A stretch of DNA of 64,000 nucleotides. It comes from Cyanoderma ruficeps (lineage: Eukaryota > Chordata > Aves > Passeriformes > Timaliidae). Position 1 is the stretch's first letter. Every line of letters begins with the position of its first letter. The notes beneath the pieces were generated by a model. The model was not told the origin of the DNA. It was given only the letters and a program-made list of their open reading frames with translations, and ran no database searches. Positions 13,975-26,948 of this stretch are shown here, in pieces. Location of the stretch: the NCBI GenBank assembly GCA_008694505.1, contig VZDJ01000043.1, forward strand, positions 207,421-271,420. Direction: 5' to 3'. The translations under genes and the position numbers were made by a program.

Positions 13975-14686
13975 GCCTCTGCATTGGAGAGACATGGATA
14001 TGACTGATGGATGCATAAATGGATGAGGAACTGGCTGGATGGCCACATCCTGAGGGTGGCAGTTCATGTCTCGATGTCCAAGTGGAGGCCAGTGACAAGT
14101 GGTGCTCCTAAAGAACCCACACTGGGGCTGACACTCTTCATTATCTTCACTAAGGTGTAGATGGTGGGATCAAGGGCACCCTTAGTAAGATTGCACAGGA
14201 AGTTCCAGCACAGGAAGGCATGGATCTATTAGAGCAGGACCACCGAAGAGCCACCAAATTGACCAGAAGGCTGTGGCTCTTCTCTGGTGAAGACAGGCTG
14301 ACCTGCTCACCTGGACACAAGAGGATTTTGGGAAGAACATGCTCCAGCCTTTCAATATATTACAGTGAAAAAAGAAAGATGGAGAAAGATTTTTTTGCAG
14401 CACATGTAGTGACAGGACAAGGTGCAGTAATTTTAAAGTGAAAGGGTGTAGATTTAGGCTGGATATAAGGCAGAAATTTTTGGAATAAGAGTGCCACAGG
14501 GCACTGGAACTTGTTGTCCAGAGAAGTTTACCATCATTGGAAATATTCAAGGCCAGTTTGGATGGGCCTTGAGCAACACAATCTAGTGAAAGACATCCCT
14601 GCCCATGGCAGGGTGTTGTGTTTGGGTTAGCTGATCTTTAAATGTCTTTTCTAACCCAAACCATGCTTCTATGGTTCTATGATTCC
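13975..14686 (+). mobile_element. CR1 LINE remnant with end of ORF2 and 3' UTR, internally deleted
   Basis: The left part (about 13975-14195) resembles the end of the CR1 reverse-transcriptase reading frame: GGAACTGGCTGGATGGCC, a degenerate CCAGTGACAAGTGGTG block, and an ATCTTCACTAAGG...GGGATCAAGGGCACCCTTAGTAAG segment. It then jumps to the AGGAAGTTCCAG...TTAGAGCAGGACC part and the 3' UTR. The 3' end carries TCTTTTCTAACCCAAACCATGCTTCTATGGTTCTATGATTCC, the octamer-like CR1 terminus. A stretch between about 14195 and 14210 is missing relative to a full element. The frame is broken and no intact protein is encoded. Open frames of 73 and 122 codons inside it are shadows of the element. Confidence 0.85.
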
Positions 14687-17600
14687 GTGTGGATTTTTCA
14701 GACAGTATATGTCTTTAATAGTACTCATTGTCTTAATGTTTATTACAAAATTGTGGTAGTACTCTGTGGTCAGCCAGTCAACTACCTTAAAAATATTTTC
14801 TGTATGTTTACCAAGCTCAATAAATATATCAGACAAATGCCTGAATGCAAATAATTACATTAACAGAAGAAATGTTTGTAAATTACATTGGTTTTTTTCA
14901 GTCTTTCTGAATTTCCTAGAGTCCTAAATGGACAGATTTTAAAAGTTTCATTACATTATTAATGTAATTATTAATGGCACTTCAACAGAGGTAAGACAAG
15001 AAGCACAAACAAATGAAGGATAGTATTTAAAACCTATTTATGTATTGCATGTATACATACACAGACACGTGTGTGGGTGTGTGAGGCATAGTATATGGAT
15101 ATTTATACACTCATACATATGTTTTGACTGTAACATTTTCTAAGAAAAATAAATCATTATGTGCCTCAGTTTTCAGGAGAAGCTGGTGCTTTCTGCCTTT
15201 GAAAATTCCAGTTGTCTGTCTGCCACTAAGATAGTCATTCTTTCTAGCACATTTCTCAGGAGATGTACAGGGAAGACCTGAGAGTCTGCCAGCCTTCCCA
15301 CAGCACATCTCTTCATTTGAATTAAATATTTCTGCTGGAAATGAAGGTGAGTAGAAGAAATGCATTAAGCTGAACAGTTGTTACTGCTTTTGCTACTGCC
15401 ACAAAATTCTGCATTTTTTTCTGCACCAGCATTTTTCAAGGGAGGCCTCACATGCCATCCTTCATTTACTTACAGTGGAATTATAATTTACTTTCAGGTT
15501 TATTGTGAGGAAGGAGTGAAATTTTAAGTTACTTATGTTAGTCATATATTTAAATAATATTGGAACAGGTTGCTCAGTGATGATGGAGGGATGAGGAAGA
15601 AGGGAAGAGGAATTTTGTAGAGCTGAGGAAGCCAGGAACTTGCTCTCAGTAAGGACTTCTTAGCTGCTCTGCTCCTCTACCTTCTCCTTGATCACACCAG
15701 GAATCCACTTCCTAAACCTGAGTTTTTATTTGGATTCTGGTGTTTTAGAAAATCCAGCTCAACATGTATTTGAAATTATTTTTATCTACAACAAGAGATG
15801 AATATTTAAATCTATTTATTTAAAAATAAATATTTTTATCTATTTTTATCTATCCTCAGGGTAGAGGACACTTTTTCTTTCATACAAGAAAGTGTTGACA
15901 TAACATCATGAATGTTTGGGAATTCTGACTCACTCTGCAGAAGATAATGGGTGGAACTTGGATTGAGACCAGAATCCTTTCATTGGAGAGGGTTTTCACT
16001 CAGTCTGCTGTCTGGGACAACGTTGTGAAAGCTGTTGATATGTCACTGCCTTCCAAAAGCCAATTTTCCCCTGGATGAAAGGCAAGCTATCAATTTAATG
16101 TATTCTCTCCATGTTCTCAGATGAGATCAAATCTAGCTTGGCCATAGGAGATATTTATTTCTAAATAATTTTTTTGTATTTCAATGTTTAGGCCACTGCT
16201 CTCTTGAAAGTAGTGTGGTGTTTCTAAGCTGTCTTCAGGAAGATTTCCATTCCCTATATGCTGTTTCCCTCTTCTTTCCCCACAGAAATCACTTCCTGAT
16301 CTAAGTTCTCTTATTGGTAATGTCCCTTGTTCATTTGCATGGACCTGAGGCAACAATTCCAGTGGTTTCACCCTGTGTGAGTATGCCTGGCAATTTGAAT
16401 AATCTCCCTGCACAGAAAACAGCCAGGGATACCCAGACTGTAGTTAACGTTTTGTTAATTAAAAAATTGGGCCTAAGCTGCTCAGAGCAGAACAATGGAG
16501 CAGATGCCTTCTCTCTCTCTCTCTCTTTGGTCCATCACCAGTATCTAAGTTGCTGGAACCACTCAGAGTCAAAAAGTCTGACAGAAATGAGCTTCACCTG
16601 CTTGTCAGGGTTGCAGCCAATTGGCACAGCACAATCAGCTTTTGTTGGGTGCAAAACAACCAGCTCCAACCTATTCTGGAAGGCTGTTCCCCCACTTCAC
16701 TGCTGTCAGGCTGTTCTCCTTCTTCTCTCTCAAAAAATGGTCACCTTTCCTCCTTCAATTACCTCTAGTGATTTTAGGAGACCCTAGGTTTTTCACCTTT
16801 TCACAGCACATGTATTCTACAGAATAAGTAGCCTGACATCTCTAAATTCCTATTATCTCCATGCTGCTGTTGCAAGTGGCAGGTAAATTCAGCACAGGGA
16901 TGCTGACAAGTGTTGCACTGATGAATGCTTATAACAGAAGAAGCAATAAATACTGGGAGTTGTATACCTTGCAGAAATTATTTTAAAAACATGAGCAGCC
17001 TTCGCCTAACCAGACAAAGAGAAAAACAAAACTGCCAAGAAAACAGTTTGTCTGCTAAACTGTCTTCCACAGGCAACATATTCTAGGCAGGAGAAACTTG
17101 GTCAAACAATACATGAAGGAAGGGAAATAAGCTGCATTTTTATTCCATTAACAAAATGAGGGAGAAGGTGCACTGAAGATGCAAAAGGGTAATTTCAAGA
17201 GGAGAGTCTGCAAGGAAACTTAGTAAGGAAGGCTGTAAAAAGGGAACTTTTAAACAGCAGATGAGATGTGATTCCAATTTCTAAAGCCAAAAAAGGAAAG
17301 AGGTGTTTGGAAATCAGGGCAGGACAGAAGATTCTCTCAGGTGAAACAATAAATCTTGTGTGAATTAGGAGGACTGAAAACAGAAACTGGGAGGACTAAA
17401 AGTTATGTCCAATAAGAAAGGGAAAATATATTTGTACAATGAAGAACAATCGAGAACAGATGGAAAGGACACATTACAAACCCATAATATTTACTTAATT
17501 AACACTCAATAGTTATTCATTACTTTCTCACCTGACAAGTTGTAACGACTTTCCACTAACTGGAAATCAAGAACTTAAATAAAAATGTAAAACAGTCTAT

Positions 17601-19261
17601 GCAGAACTATTTCTTCACACACAGAAACTCCAAAACCTGTCATGGACCTCTGGATTTTTTTTCTCCTTTTTGCACAAGTATCTTTTTGTAGCCATGAACT
17701 AGTGAAAGATAAAAATAATATACTGCATAAAAAAAAACAGGTTCACTAAAATCATACCTAAGTTGCTGCAACTGCTTTGGCTGGCAAAGAGAATTCTCAT
17801 TCAAATAGAAAAACTCTGATCGTTCCTTCTATTTAAAATTTAATTAGAAGTATGCTTGGACAATCACAGCCTGTTAAGCTAGCATTTTTAAAGAAATTAC
17901 AATCCTTGATCTGTGTGCTCCCACCTCTAAGCAGAAACAGAGTAGAATTACTATTTATCTCTTGTGTTGTTGTCACATGAAATAAATTTCTTCATACTGT
18001 GAAATCAGTAATGTTTCAAACATAAGCTTTTGTCATTGTGTCTGAAAAAAATAATTTTGGAGACTATTTCCCTAGAAAAATAGAAACAATTGGGAAGGAA
18101 AAACTAACAAATCAAGTCTGACATGTTACGCAATGCAGATTCCCTTGGGTGTCAATAAACATGGGAAAGCCAGGGAGAGTTTTATGGATCAGAAGCCTAA
18201 AGAACAAAGCACAACACTGCACCTTGACAAAAAGTGTCTTATAATGAAGAAACTAAATTAAATGTTTCCTTCAATGAGCCCTAGTAACCAAAGCAAAGAA
18301 GGGAATAATAATGAGCCTTGGAAATATTACCCATGAAAGAGGATCATGTAGTTTCTTTGATGAAAAGTGAAAATCACCCTAAATCAAACAAGTCTCTGCA
18401 CATCGTCACAGTGAGTTCTCACATTTTTGGCTGCAGGCATATTTCATATGTAACCTGATTTGACAAGTTGCATTGGAAGAATGCCAGGGCTAGAAAAAAA
18501 TACACCTCTTTCAAACTACACAACTGTAATAAATATTAACTTTTTGCACTGATTTTTTTTTTTTCCTTTGAAATACTGAATGTTGAGGTCCTTCCTTTCC
18601 TGGACCATGTCTGAATACCCTTTTCCAAAACTCTTTGTCCCAGAGGTGAACAGAGAATGATGAATGCTAAAGCATACTTTAAAAAACCTGGGCATCAAAC
18701 TCCAAAACTTACTTTGAAGACTGTGTTTGAGTTGAGGGTTGTCAGGATAAATTCTGCCTCTGCCATACTTTGTGCAGTCAGGTGAGTCCAGCAGAATTGC
18801 AAAGGATGTATTCAACACAGTTTGGTCCATTAGCTTCTGCCATTATCTAACCTCCTTCAGTTTTGGATATAATCAGTTTAGAGTAGATTAAATCCTGTGC
18901 CAGCAGATCACAGAATCACTGAATTCCTCAGGACAACTTTTTTATTCCAGGTTACAAATATACCCTGTGCAGTTGGGGATAAACATCTAATTTCCTAGCA
19001 GAAGTTTTCCAAGAAGTTTTAGTTCACGGAACATTTTGATTATTTGAATAATGATAATTATACAAAAAAGCAATGCTGATGAGTGATGAACAGAGAAACA
19101 CAGACTTTTAAAGTACATTTAGTTTACTTTAATTGCCACCTCTGTTTAAATGGGAGGACCATTTTGCTGAAGACTGGCATATAGCTAATATTTTCTCCTT
19201 ATTTTACTTTAAAGATTTTAATATTGGGCTGCTTCTGATTACCCTTGAAATTACAGAACAA
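14687..19261. other. AT-rich non-coding DNA, no gene seen
   Basis: No recognisable exon. There is an A/T low-complexity patch at about 15780-15852 with repeated TTTTTATCTA, and a short (TC)9 run at 16509-16526. The open frame at 16314-16787 (157 codons) overlaps two other plus-strand frames and crosses the TC run, so it looks fortuitous. Confidence 0.55.
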
Positions 19262-19518
19262 GAAGAAATGGCCACAAGTTGCACGAGGGTAGATGTAGGT
19301 TGGATGTTAATAAAAATTTCTTCACTGAAAGGGTGGTCAAGCATTGAAAGAGGCTGCCCAGGGAAACAGATTATTCACCATGCCTGAAGAGAGTTAAAAG
19401 ACGTAGATGTGGCACCTGGGACCATGGTTTAGTGTTGGACTTGGCAGTGCTGGGTTAATGGCTGGATTCACTGGTCTTAAGGGTCTTTTCCAACTTAATC
19501 AATATTTTCATTCCATTA
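19262..19518 (+). mobile_element. CR1 LINE 3' fragment
   Basis: A sense-strand CR1 3' UTR. It shows the CACAAGTTGCACGAGGGTAG stretch, GTAGGTTGGATGTTAATAAAAATTTCTTCACTGAAAGGGTGG, AGGCTGCCCAGGGAAACAG, TTAAAAGACGTAGATGTGGCAC, the CAGTGCTGGGTTAATGGCTGG block and GGTCTTTTCCAACTTAATCA before a degraded terminus. Its 3' part parallels the copies at 13.1 and 25.9 kb, so all three probably belong to the same or closely related CR1 subfamilies. It is 5'-truncated and non-coding. Confidence 0.9.
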
Positions 19519-22500
19519 TTTGATAACAACTGAAGTTTGAAAAGAAGCAATGAGATGTATGCTAGAAAAGCAACTGTACTGAACTTGATTTTTTGGTCTT
19601 GTGGATGAGTTCTATCGAGACAAGAGGTCACTAAAATCAAGTAAAATATCTGTGTAAAATGTTGATGACTAGGAATGGTGAGATTTCAAACAGACCCCTA
19701 GTTTCCTCAGTTCATGTCAGCTTTTTTTATTGCCCATGATTGTGTCCTTCTTTAATGTACTTCTGTGTCTGTTTCCCTATGAACCCATTACTCTTCCCAA
19801 ACAGTTCATAGGAAGACTGGATACCTCACACAGTCCTCTGTATTCCTGTCATGAAGGTGACACATTAGGGATCAAGTACTTTAACACCTAAATTTTGGAT
19901 CATTAAACCTTTTAGCAAAATTTTTTAAACTGTATTCTCCAATTGTGGGGCTGGGGAGCACAGTTGTGTCTCAAGTCACTGTGTCTGCAAGTCAAAACCA
20001 TGTGAAAAATGCTGGTTTACTGCACACTGCACTTGAGGAAATGAGCATGAAATTTGTATTTTACTTACATGTTCAGAGGAAGCTTTTCAGAGGTCTATTA
20101 CTCAAGGCAAATCATAGGTTATTTCACCAATACATCTCAAATTTCTTAAGTCCGGTAGAATGTCTGTTCAATAAACATGAAAAATTTAAGTGGATTCTGC
20201 TTACATGTTGTAGGACCAGAAATCTTGAAGAAAAGAGGTCTTATCTGCTAAAGGAGACTGAGCATGCAAAACATCCCAGAAGCACTTGGGAAAATACAGT
20301 GCTCGGAAAAAATTGTTTTGAAAGGGAGCACAGAGAAAATTAGACTAGAAATCATTCTGCAATGTCAGCTCAATGACTTTTTTGTGCCTTCTGCTTAACA
20401 ATGTTCACTTTGTAAAGTAATAGAGTGCAGGATGGGAAAAATGGGTTTCTTTGGAGAAATAGACAGTGGTAACTGAATTGCTACCAAAAGAATGAAAGGG
20501 AAAACAAGGAAGGAAAAAGAAGATATTATTTTGGGACCTGAGATTTGTGTAACATAGATTTGTGTGAAGTTGGCAAGACTTGTGGGTGCCTGAAGATAAT
20601 TGCAAGGGGCCCCACAGGCACAAGTTCAAGCCAGGACTTATTCCTGTTAATCACTAAAGACATAAGAAGCCAAACACGGCACACAATTAAGGCAGGCTAC
20701 TGGAGAAGAGAACAATAGGAAGATGGTCCATTCGCCTCCATACCTGTTGATGAGGCATGACACCACAGCAGGCAACGGTGAAAGATGCCCTAGAAAGTCT
20801 GCACCAAGTCAGCACACACAAAAATAGAGCTGGGTCAAGAAAAGATGGATGCAGGAGTTAAAAAATCCCATGCCACAATGAGTATTAATCACAAGACTGA
20901 TGGTATTCAAACAGTTTTGGGAGATTCAAACCAGAGACTCATCTTCTAGGAACAGAGCTGACAGATTTGCCTGAAGGTTGGAGTATTTATAAAACCTCAT
21001 AAATCATAGGGAAATGTAGGAAATCTGTCAGAAAAAAAAACCCAGAATAAGGGTCTAAAAAAAAAGATTTCCCCTGAAATGTCATGGTTAGGTTTTCAGA
21101 ATTAGCTTTTCAACATATTAACTCGCATTCAAAGAAGGCCTGAATTTAGAGTACCAAGAGCTGTGCATCCAACCAGAATATCACCTTTGAATTTAAGGAT
21201 TGCACTAAAAGTTTTTCTCAAAAAGAAGAAATAGATCACGGGCTTTCCCTTAAAGCTGTGATGATCCCTTCTCTGAATCAGCTGGATGGAATCTGGTTCC
21301 AGTAAAATCAGCAATGGAAGCCAAAATATCAAAGGAAAGATGAAATCGACTGCAAAAGAACAGAAAGAGTGTCCTTAAAAGTAGTGCAGGATGAAGGATT
21401 TTTATTTTTCTGGCCAAAAGACTCTCTCTTATTCAGACAGAGAAATAAGCTTCAATCTAAACCAAGAAGCCAGCAGAGGTTCCCTGAAGTTATCAGAACC
21501 CAGAGTACCCCTATTCTGGCTGAGAGGTCATTTGGAGATGGATGAGACCCTACAAAGGTACCCAGACTTGGAAATGGCATTAAAACTGGAGATGTAAGCC
21601 CTCACAAAAGCTTTTAGGATTGTGGGTGCTGTCAAACGTGTACCCAAATCTTCAGCTTAAGTTTTCCAAACAGGGTAAATAGCTAAACATTACTGGTCAG
21701 CCTAAGTGTCATGAAAGACAACAGTTTTTTTACAGAAAATATGTATAAAAGTACAGTGATAAAAGAGATCTCAAGCAGAGGAAAATCTTGAAAGGTTGCA
21801 TCCAAAACCCAAGCCTCTGCTCCTATTCCATCAAATCTGAAGAAAAGCTCAAATAACTAACAAGTTTCTGCACACAAGTTTGCATATACACAAGCAATTT
21901 GGCTGAAATTTAGACTTCAGTATATGTTCTTAAAACTGCAGTGAAAGAACTCTAGATTTGTGTAATAAGCCAGTGGTGTTCACGGAGGACATCTGGTTAA
22001 CTTCATGTTTGGCATCCTCGGTCTGTTTTTACATATACAAGTTCAATTCTTACCATAACTCACTCCACAATTAGGTTTTTTCCCCAGTAAAAGGAGACAA
22101 GTCTTCTCAATTCACTGGTGAGAAATAATGAACTGGATCGCTAGGTGTAATAATTTAATCAGCATGCAAGATTGGGAGAAAATCCAAGATTTGCATGTTC
22201 CTATTTTGCAGTTCTGAAGCACCATGATAAAATTTTTAAGAAATCAGTTCAAATGTTTTTTCAGGAAAAAAAATCAGCAATCAGTTCAAGAACTAATGAT
22301 ATTTCTGTGGAGGAAACATGCAGTGTTCTAGAGGCTTGGGTTAACAGTTCCTGAATAACCTGTGGAGGAAGTGTTTACACAGGGTTTTAGAAGAAAAGTA
22401 AAAGGGCAGTGAAGGAAGATGATTCATGGGTGAGGAAGTGTCAAGCCTCCTCTTAGAAGGCAAAGCTGGAATAAATTCATAGTAAAGAAAATTTGGCAAT

Positions 22501-25500
22501 GGGAAGAGCAAGGAAACAAAGCAGCTGCAAAGAGGAACTTTAATCTCTACAGGCTGTGGATCAAAATTCACTGTCACAATACATGTAGGGGTGGAACACA
22601 TCACAGCGAGTTAATCCCAAGGTGTATAAAGTGTCTGTAAGACACAAAATATTGCTAAAAGAATGAAAATATGAAGTGAAGGTGACTCGGAAAGGGCAGT
22701 TCCCAATACTAAATAAATTACATAAAGGTGCATGCAAAACTTGGATTAGCAGCAGGCCAGTAGGAATTTACCCCTTTTGAGAGGAGGATAAGGTATTTTG
22801 ATAGCATTATCCCCAAAGAGGCATCAAGTTTTAAAAAATCTGGCTGCAGAGTCAGAGCATCATAAATAGAGTTTATTTAGGTATCTTGGAGCAGGAGGAG
22901 TTTTCCTATGCCTGTTAGCACATTACAGAGGATTAACCCAATTACAGCTCCTCTCACTTTTTTGCCCACAGGCAAGGGCAATGAGAGAACATATGAAAGA
23001 TTACTTAATATGTAAAAAGCCAGAGTGTCTTCTTTTTCAGTTCCACCTGGGTCCATAGTGCCTGTATCAAATTTATATTCGCAAGGTGATATCTTGAGCA
23101 AATTATTATAAAATTTACACATAAACCTACTATATTCTGGCGCTGTTCTTGCTCTGTGCTGACCCTAGACTGGCTCAGTTGGAGGACTAGTGCAAGAAAC
23201 AAATACCTTCTATGAGCTTTTCATGAAATTTATAACCAAAGAAAGTTCTCCTGACTAGATAAAAAGATGCAGTCGAAACTCAGAGTTGGGATTATGACAC
23301 CACTAAAGGCAGAGATACAGAGGGAAAAAAGATAAGACAAAAAGAGAAAATAGATATATAAATAAACAACGCAGATGGTTCTGTGTCCTGCACAGAGGCA
23401 AAGAGGAGTTCATGAAATGGAATGAGGCATCTGCCCATCTGTGCATGGATGGATTAAATGATCTGGAAAGGAAGAATCCAGATCAGATGTTCAATTCCTG
23501 AGAGAAATTTTTGTCCATTACTCCCTTCATGATGAGGAAAGGTTCTGTTTGGACTTGGGATTTTTACCACTGGTGTTTCCTCCCTCTATAGCAGTATCAC
23601 CAGTAGTTTGCCAAGGATTAGGTTTTAGGAGATTGTAGAGTTTGCTTTGAGGTATGACTTGGAAAGAAAGTGAAATTGTCACTCATGGCACGTTCTACTA
23701 ATGCCTCAAGTGTTTTTCCTTTTTTGCCCTTTTCCTTTCCTGGGCTCTTAGGGAAGAGAAAGTGAGGATGAACACAATAAAATCAATTTGAACTCTGCCT
23801 ATAATTAAAGATTGCAGATTAATGTTGACAAATTCATCCCTTGAATTATTTGAGAAGTGTTACTTGAGGTCAAAACAGTAACAGGCTCTGTATCACACTG
23901 TATCTTATTAGGGATTAATGTGCTTTCAAAGAAAAGTTCACAACAGTCTCCTTTCATCCTGAGATTTGCTTCCTAACCAGTTTTAATCAGATGAAGTTTC
24001 ATAACAAGTGCCCTTAGTAGTTAGACATTTTCCCAAACAACATTGGGTCATTTGGTCTAATCCAGTGTTTCCCTCAGTGTATGAAAGCTTGCTACAGCAC
24101 AAACAGAATTTTACTTAGTAATTCAGAGGGAAGTTTTGTTCTGTGAAAGTAAAAATAGGTTCTGGGTAGCACCAGAAGAAAATGTCCGATGCTTAAAATA
24201 AAAGCCATCTATTTGGTGCTTTCACCACTCTTTCATAACAGATTTTGAAATTTTATTTGTGGCCTAGGTAGGTCTTAAGGAATGAGCTGTAAATGTAGAT
24301 GTGACCCCACATGATAAATACAAAACACCAACAGGAGTTTTTACATACCATTCAGCCCAGGATCCCTGTGACCCACAAATGGGCATGATTAAGGGGAAAA
24401 CACACATTCAGTGTGACCCATTGAAGGCTGATTCTAGAAGCCTTGTGTCTGAGCAGAGCAAAAGCCACACGGAGCAGGAGAAGCCCTCCCAGGCTCTCTG
24501 TATGCCACAAAATGCAGCTACAACAGTATTGCTCTGGAAATGATTGAGAGACAACAGACACCAATTTTATGTGAATTTTAAGTGATGGTAACACTTTGAA
24601 AATGCAATTTAAAGAACCAAGATGGCTAATCCAGGTGGAGAATGTGCAGTGTCCAGCCAAATGCCTCTGTATCAAGAGACGCATTACCAACACTATGGGG
24701 TTAAACTCCCTTTTTATCTGCTGCATAACAGGTATGGTGTTAGGGAGAGTGGCAGGCAACTCCATGCCCTGGAGAGAGTCATTTCTTCTCTTCCCATCTC
24801 TGACATGCTCCTTAGTATTGCTAACATCTAATTTCACAGAAAGTGGTTCAACAGAGGATGTGTCATTCCAGATATATTTGCACATGAGTAACTGAATCTT
24901 GTGACCTTGACTGGCATATTTAGAAATACTAACAATAAATAAGCGCACATATATTGCAAGAACACACTTTTTTACCCAATCAAACATATTTTTTTGTGGA
25001 GGCTTTTCAGCATCTATTCCACAGTTTACTGCATGGACAGCAGCCAGAGAATGGGAAATATGTACCACACTGTCACCAAAGAGCAAAATCACTTTCCTGT
25101 GTTTTAAAGTTTTTTGCAAAGTATTATTAGCTCAAGGTGAGCCAGAGTGACTGCAGCATATGTCTTATTCCACTTAACTCCTCTGATTCACTGCAATTTA
25201 GATTCTCTTAGCACCCAAAAAAAAAAAAAAAAAAGGGCAGGCTCTGAGTCAACTTGCTTGAACAGAACCATTTCCTCACTGCTACTTCCCAAGAACCAGG
25301 AAGTTTTGATTCTGGAACAAAACCCTAACCAAATACCCAGGAAGAGAGTGATCTTCACATTCATCTTCCCAGTGCTTAAAAAAACAGGGTTTAAAATGTA
25401 TATGTGTACACAGCACACATACACATCCACAAATGTATTCACAGATGAGAAATTAATCTGACATTTAAGTCAAAAGTAGTAGTGGCAACATAAGAGTGAG

Positions 25501-25937
25501 AGTACAGAGTTCTAAAGTGGGTTCTAAATTGGTATGTATGGTATTGTAAATACCATAATAACCATGTCAGTGGAGTTAAGCTGCTAGCCTTTGACTTGGA
25601 AAACAGGATCTCCCACCTTGAATTCACAGAATTTAATTAAAAACTAAATAAGACTGCTGTGGGGAGGAATATGAATTGATTACAATCTGAATCAATTGAG
25701 TCTGAAGTACAAAAATGGGGCTGTGTCTTCTCTGGGGAGAACAGATTGGGCACTGAGTTGATTCTCAGCTTCTTCTGGAAGCCGTTCCCAGCCCACACCT
25801 GTAGAGATACTTTACATAAGAATACATCTATACCTCTGGAGAGTTTCAGAGAGCTGGATTTATCATTCCTTGTTCACAATGGACAGCACCATATAAGTCC
25901 TTGAATGTTCCAAGTAACCATGGTCATCTCCCATATT
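19519..25937. other. AT-rich non-coding DNA with one unexplained long open frame
   Basis: No gene recognised by similarity. The notable item is the 255-codon minus-strand open frame at 24352-25119, discussed as a finding. A poly(A) run of 18 lies at 25217-25234. No CR1 or LTR body was recognised between 19.52 and 25.93 kb. Confidence 0.5.
25217..25234. repeat. Poly(A) tract
   Basis: Eighteen consecutive A residues. No retroposon body is recognisable upstream. Confidence 0.85.
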
Positions 25938-26000
25938 TCAGTGCTGGGTTAATGGTTGAAATCAGTAATCTTAGAGGCCTTTTTGACCTTATTGATGCTA
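25938..26000 (+). mobile_element. CR1 LINE 3' terminus abutting a microsatellite
   Basis: The stretch CAGTGCTGGGTTAATGGTTG...ATCTTAGAGGCCTTTTTGACCTTATTGATGCTA is the last ~60 bp of the CR1 3' UTR, parallel to the copies at 13.1 and 19.3 kb. Where the CR1 octamer tail (ATTCTATG-like) would be expected, the sequence passes straight into (TTCC)n. Confidence 0.75.
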
Positions 26001-26412
26001 TTCCTTCCTTCCTTCCTTCCTTCCTTCCTTCCNNNNNNNNNNNNNNNNNNNNNNNNNNNNNNNNNNNNNNNNNNNNNNNNNNNNNNNNNNNNNNNNNNNN
26101 NNNNNNNNNNNNNNNNNNNNNNNNNNNNNNNNNNNNNNNNNNNNNNNNNNNNNNNNNNNNNNNNNNNNNNNNNNNNNNNNNNNNNNNNNNNNNNNNNNNN
26201 NNNNNNNNNNNNNNNNNNNNNNNNNNNNNNNNNNNNNNNNNNNNNNNNNNNNNNNNNNNNNNNNNNNNNNNNNNNNNNNNNNNNNNNNNNNNNNNNNNNN
26301 NNNNNNNNNNNNNNNNNNNNNNNNNNNNNNNNNNNNNNNCCTTCCTTCCTGCCTTCCTTCCTTCCTCCTGCCTTCCTGCCTTCCTGCCTGCCTGCCTTCC
26401 TTCCTTCCCTCT
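26001..26412. repeat. (TTCC)n tetranucleotide array with a 307-base gap
   Basis: The left flank is a pure (TTCC)8 run (26001-26032). The right flank (26340-26412) is the same motif with interspersed CCTG units. Between them is a run of N at 26033-26339, so true array length is unknown. Long open frames reported across this block on both strands exist only because N codons and the tetranucleotide contain no stops. Confidence 0.95.
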
Positions 26413-26814
26413 CTTCCCAAAAATATTTAAGCCCAAACGGAAACAGATCTAATGCTGAGAAAGTGATTTGCTGTGCAGCACAGTCCACAGTCCACAGATT
26501 TCTGCGATGAAAAATGCTCATTTTGATATTACAGTGTGGCACTTTGGTTCAGTAAGAAACATCTAGAAGTTCTCAAACATATATTTTAGATATTGCTGTA
26601 ATGATAGATGCTTTTAATAGCCCCCAAATGCTAACAGAAATGTCATTTCCTCACAACCTCTTCCAGAATTCTGTTATGACATTGTATTTGATAGACTCAT
26701 CCCCCCTTTCTAAGCATTTAAATAGAAATAAAAACAGTTCTTGTTTCCTTGTAGGACCAAAGGAACAGGACCACCAACATTTTTTGCCTTCTGGTCATCC
26801 AAAACCAGTGCAAA

Positions 26815-26948
26815 TTTTCTTTTTTTTTTTTCTTTCTTTTTCTTTTCTTTTCTTTTCTTTTCTTTTCTTTTCTTTTCTTTTCTTTTCTTCTTTTCTTTTC
26901 TTTTCTTCTTTTCTTTTCTTTTCTCTTTCTCTTTCTCTTTCTCTTTTG
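26815..26948. repeat. (TTTTC)n pyrimidine microsatellite
   Basis: A poly(T) stretch passes into about 120 bp of TTTTC pentamers, with occasional TTC/TTTTC mixes, and ends in CTCTTT hexamers (26921-26945). It is almost purely pyrimidine on the plus strand. The 129-codon plus frame (26601-26990) and the Lys/Glu-rich minus frame over it are translated repeat. Confidence 0.92.

Noticed and set aside
14182..14550. 122-codon minus frame and 73-codon plus frame
   Set aside because: Both lie in the CR1 remnant and are shadows of it.
18906..18950. CACAGAATCACTGAATTCC resembling a minus-strand CR1 3' end
   Set aside because: Only about 18 bases fit; the GGTTGGAAGGGACC block that should follow is absent.
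25901..26542. Five open frames of 140-197 codons on both strands
   Set aside because: They are created by the run of N and the stop-free (TTCC)n array.
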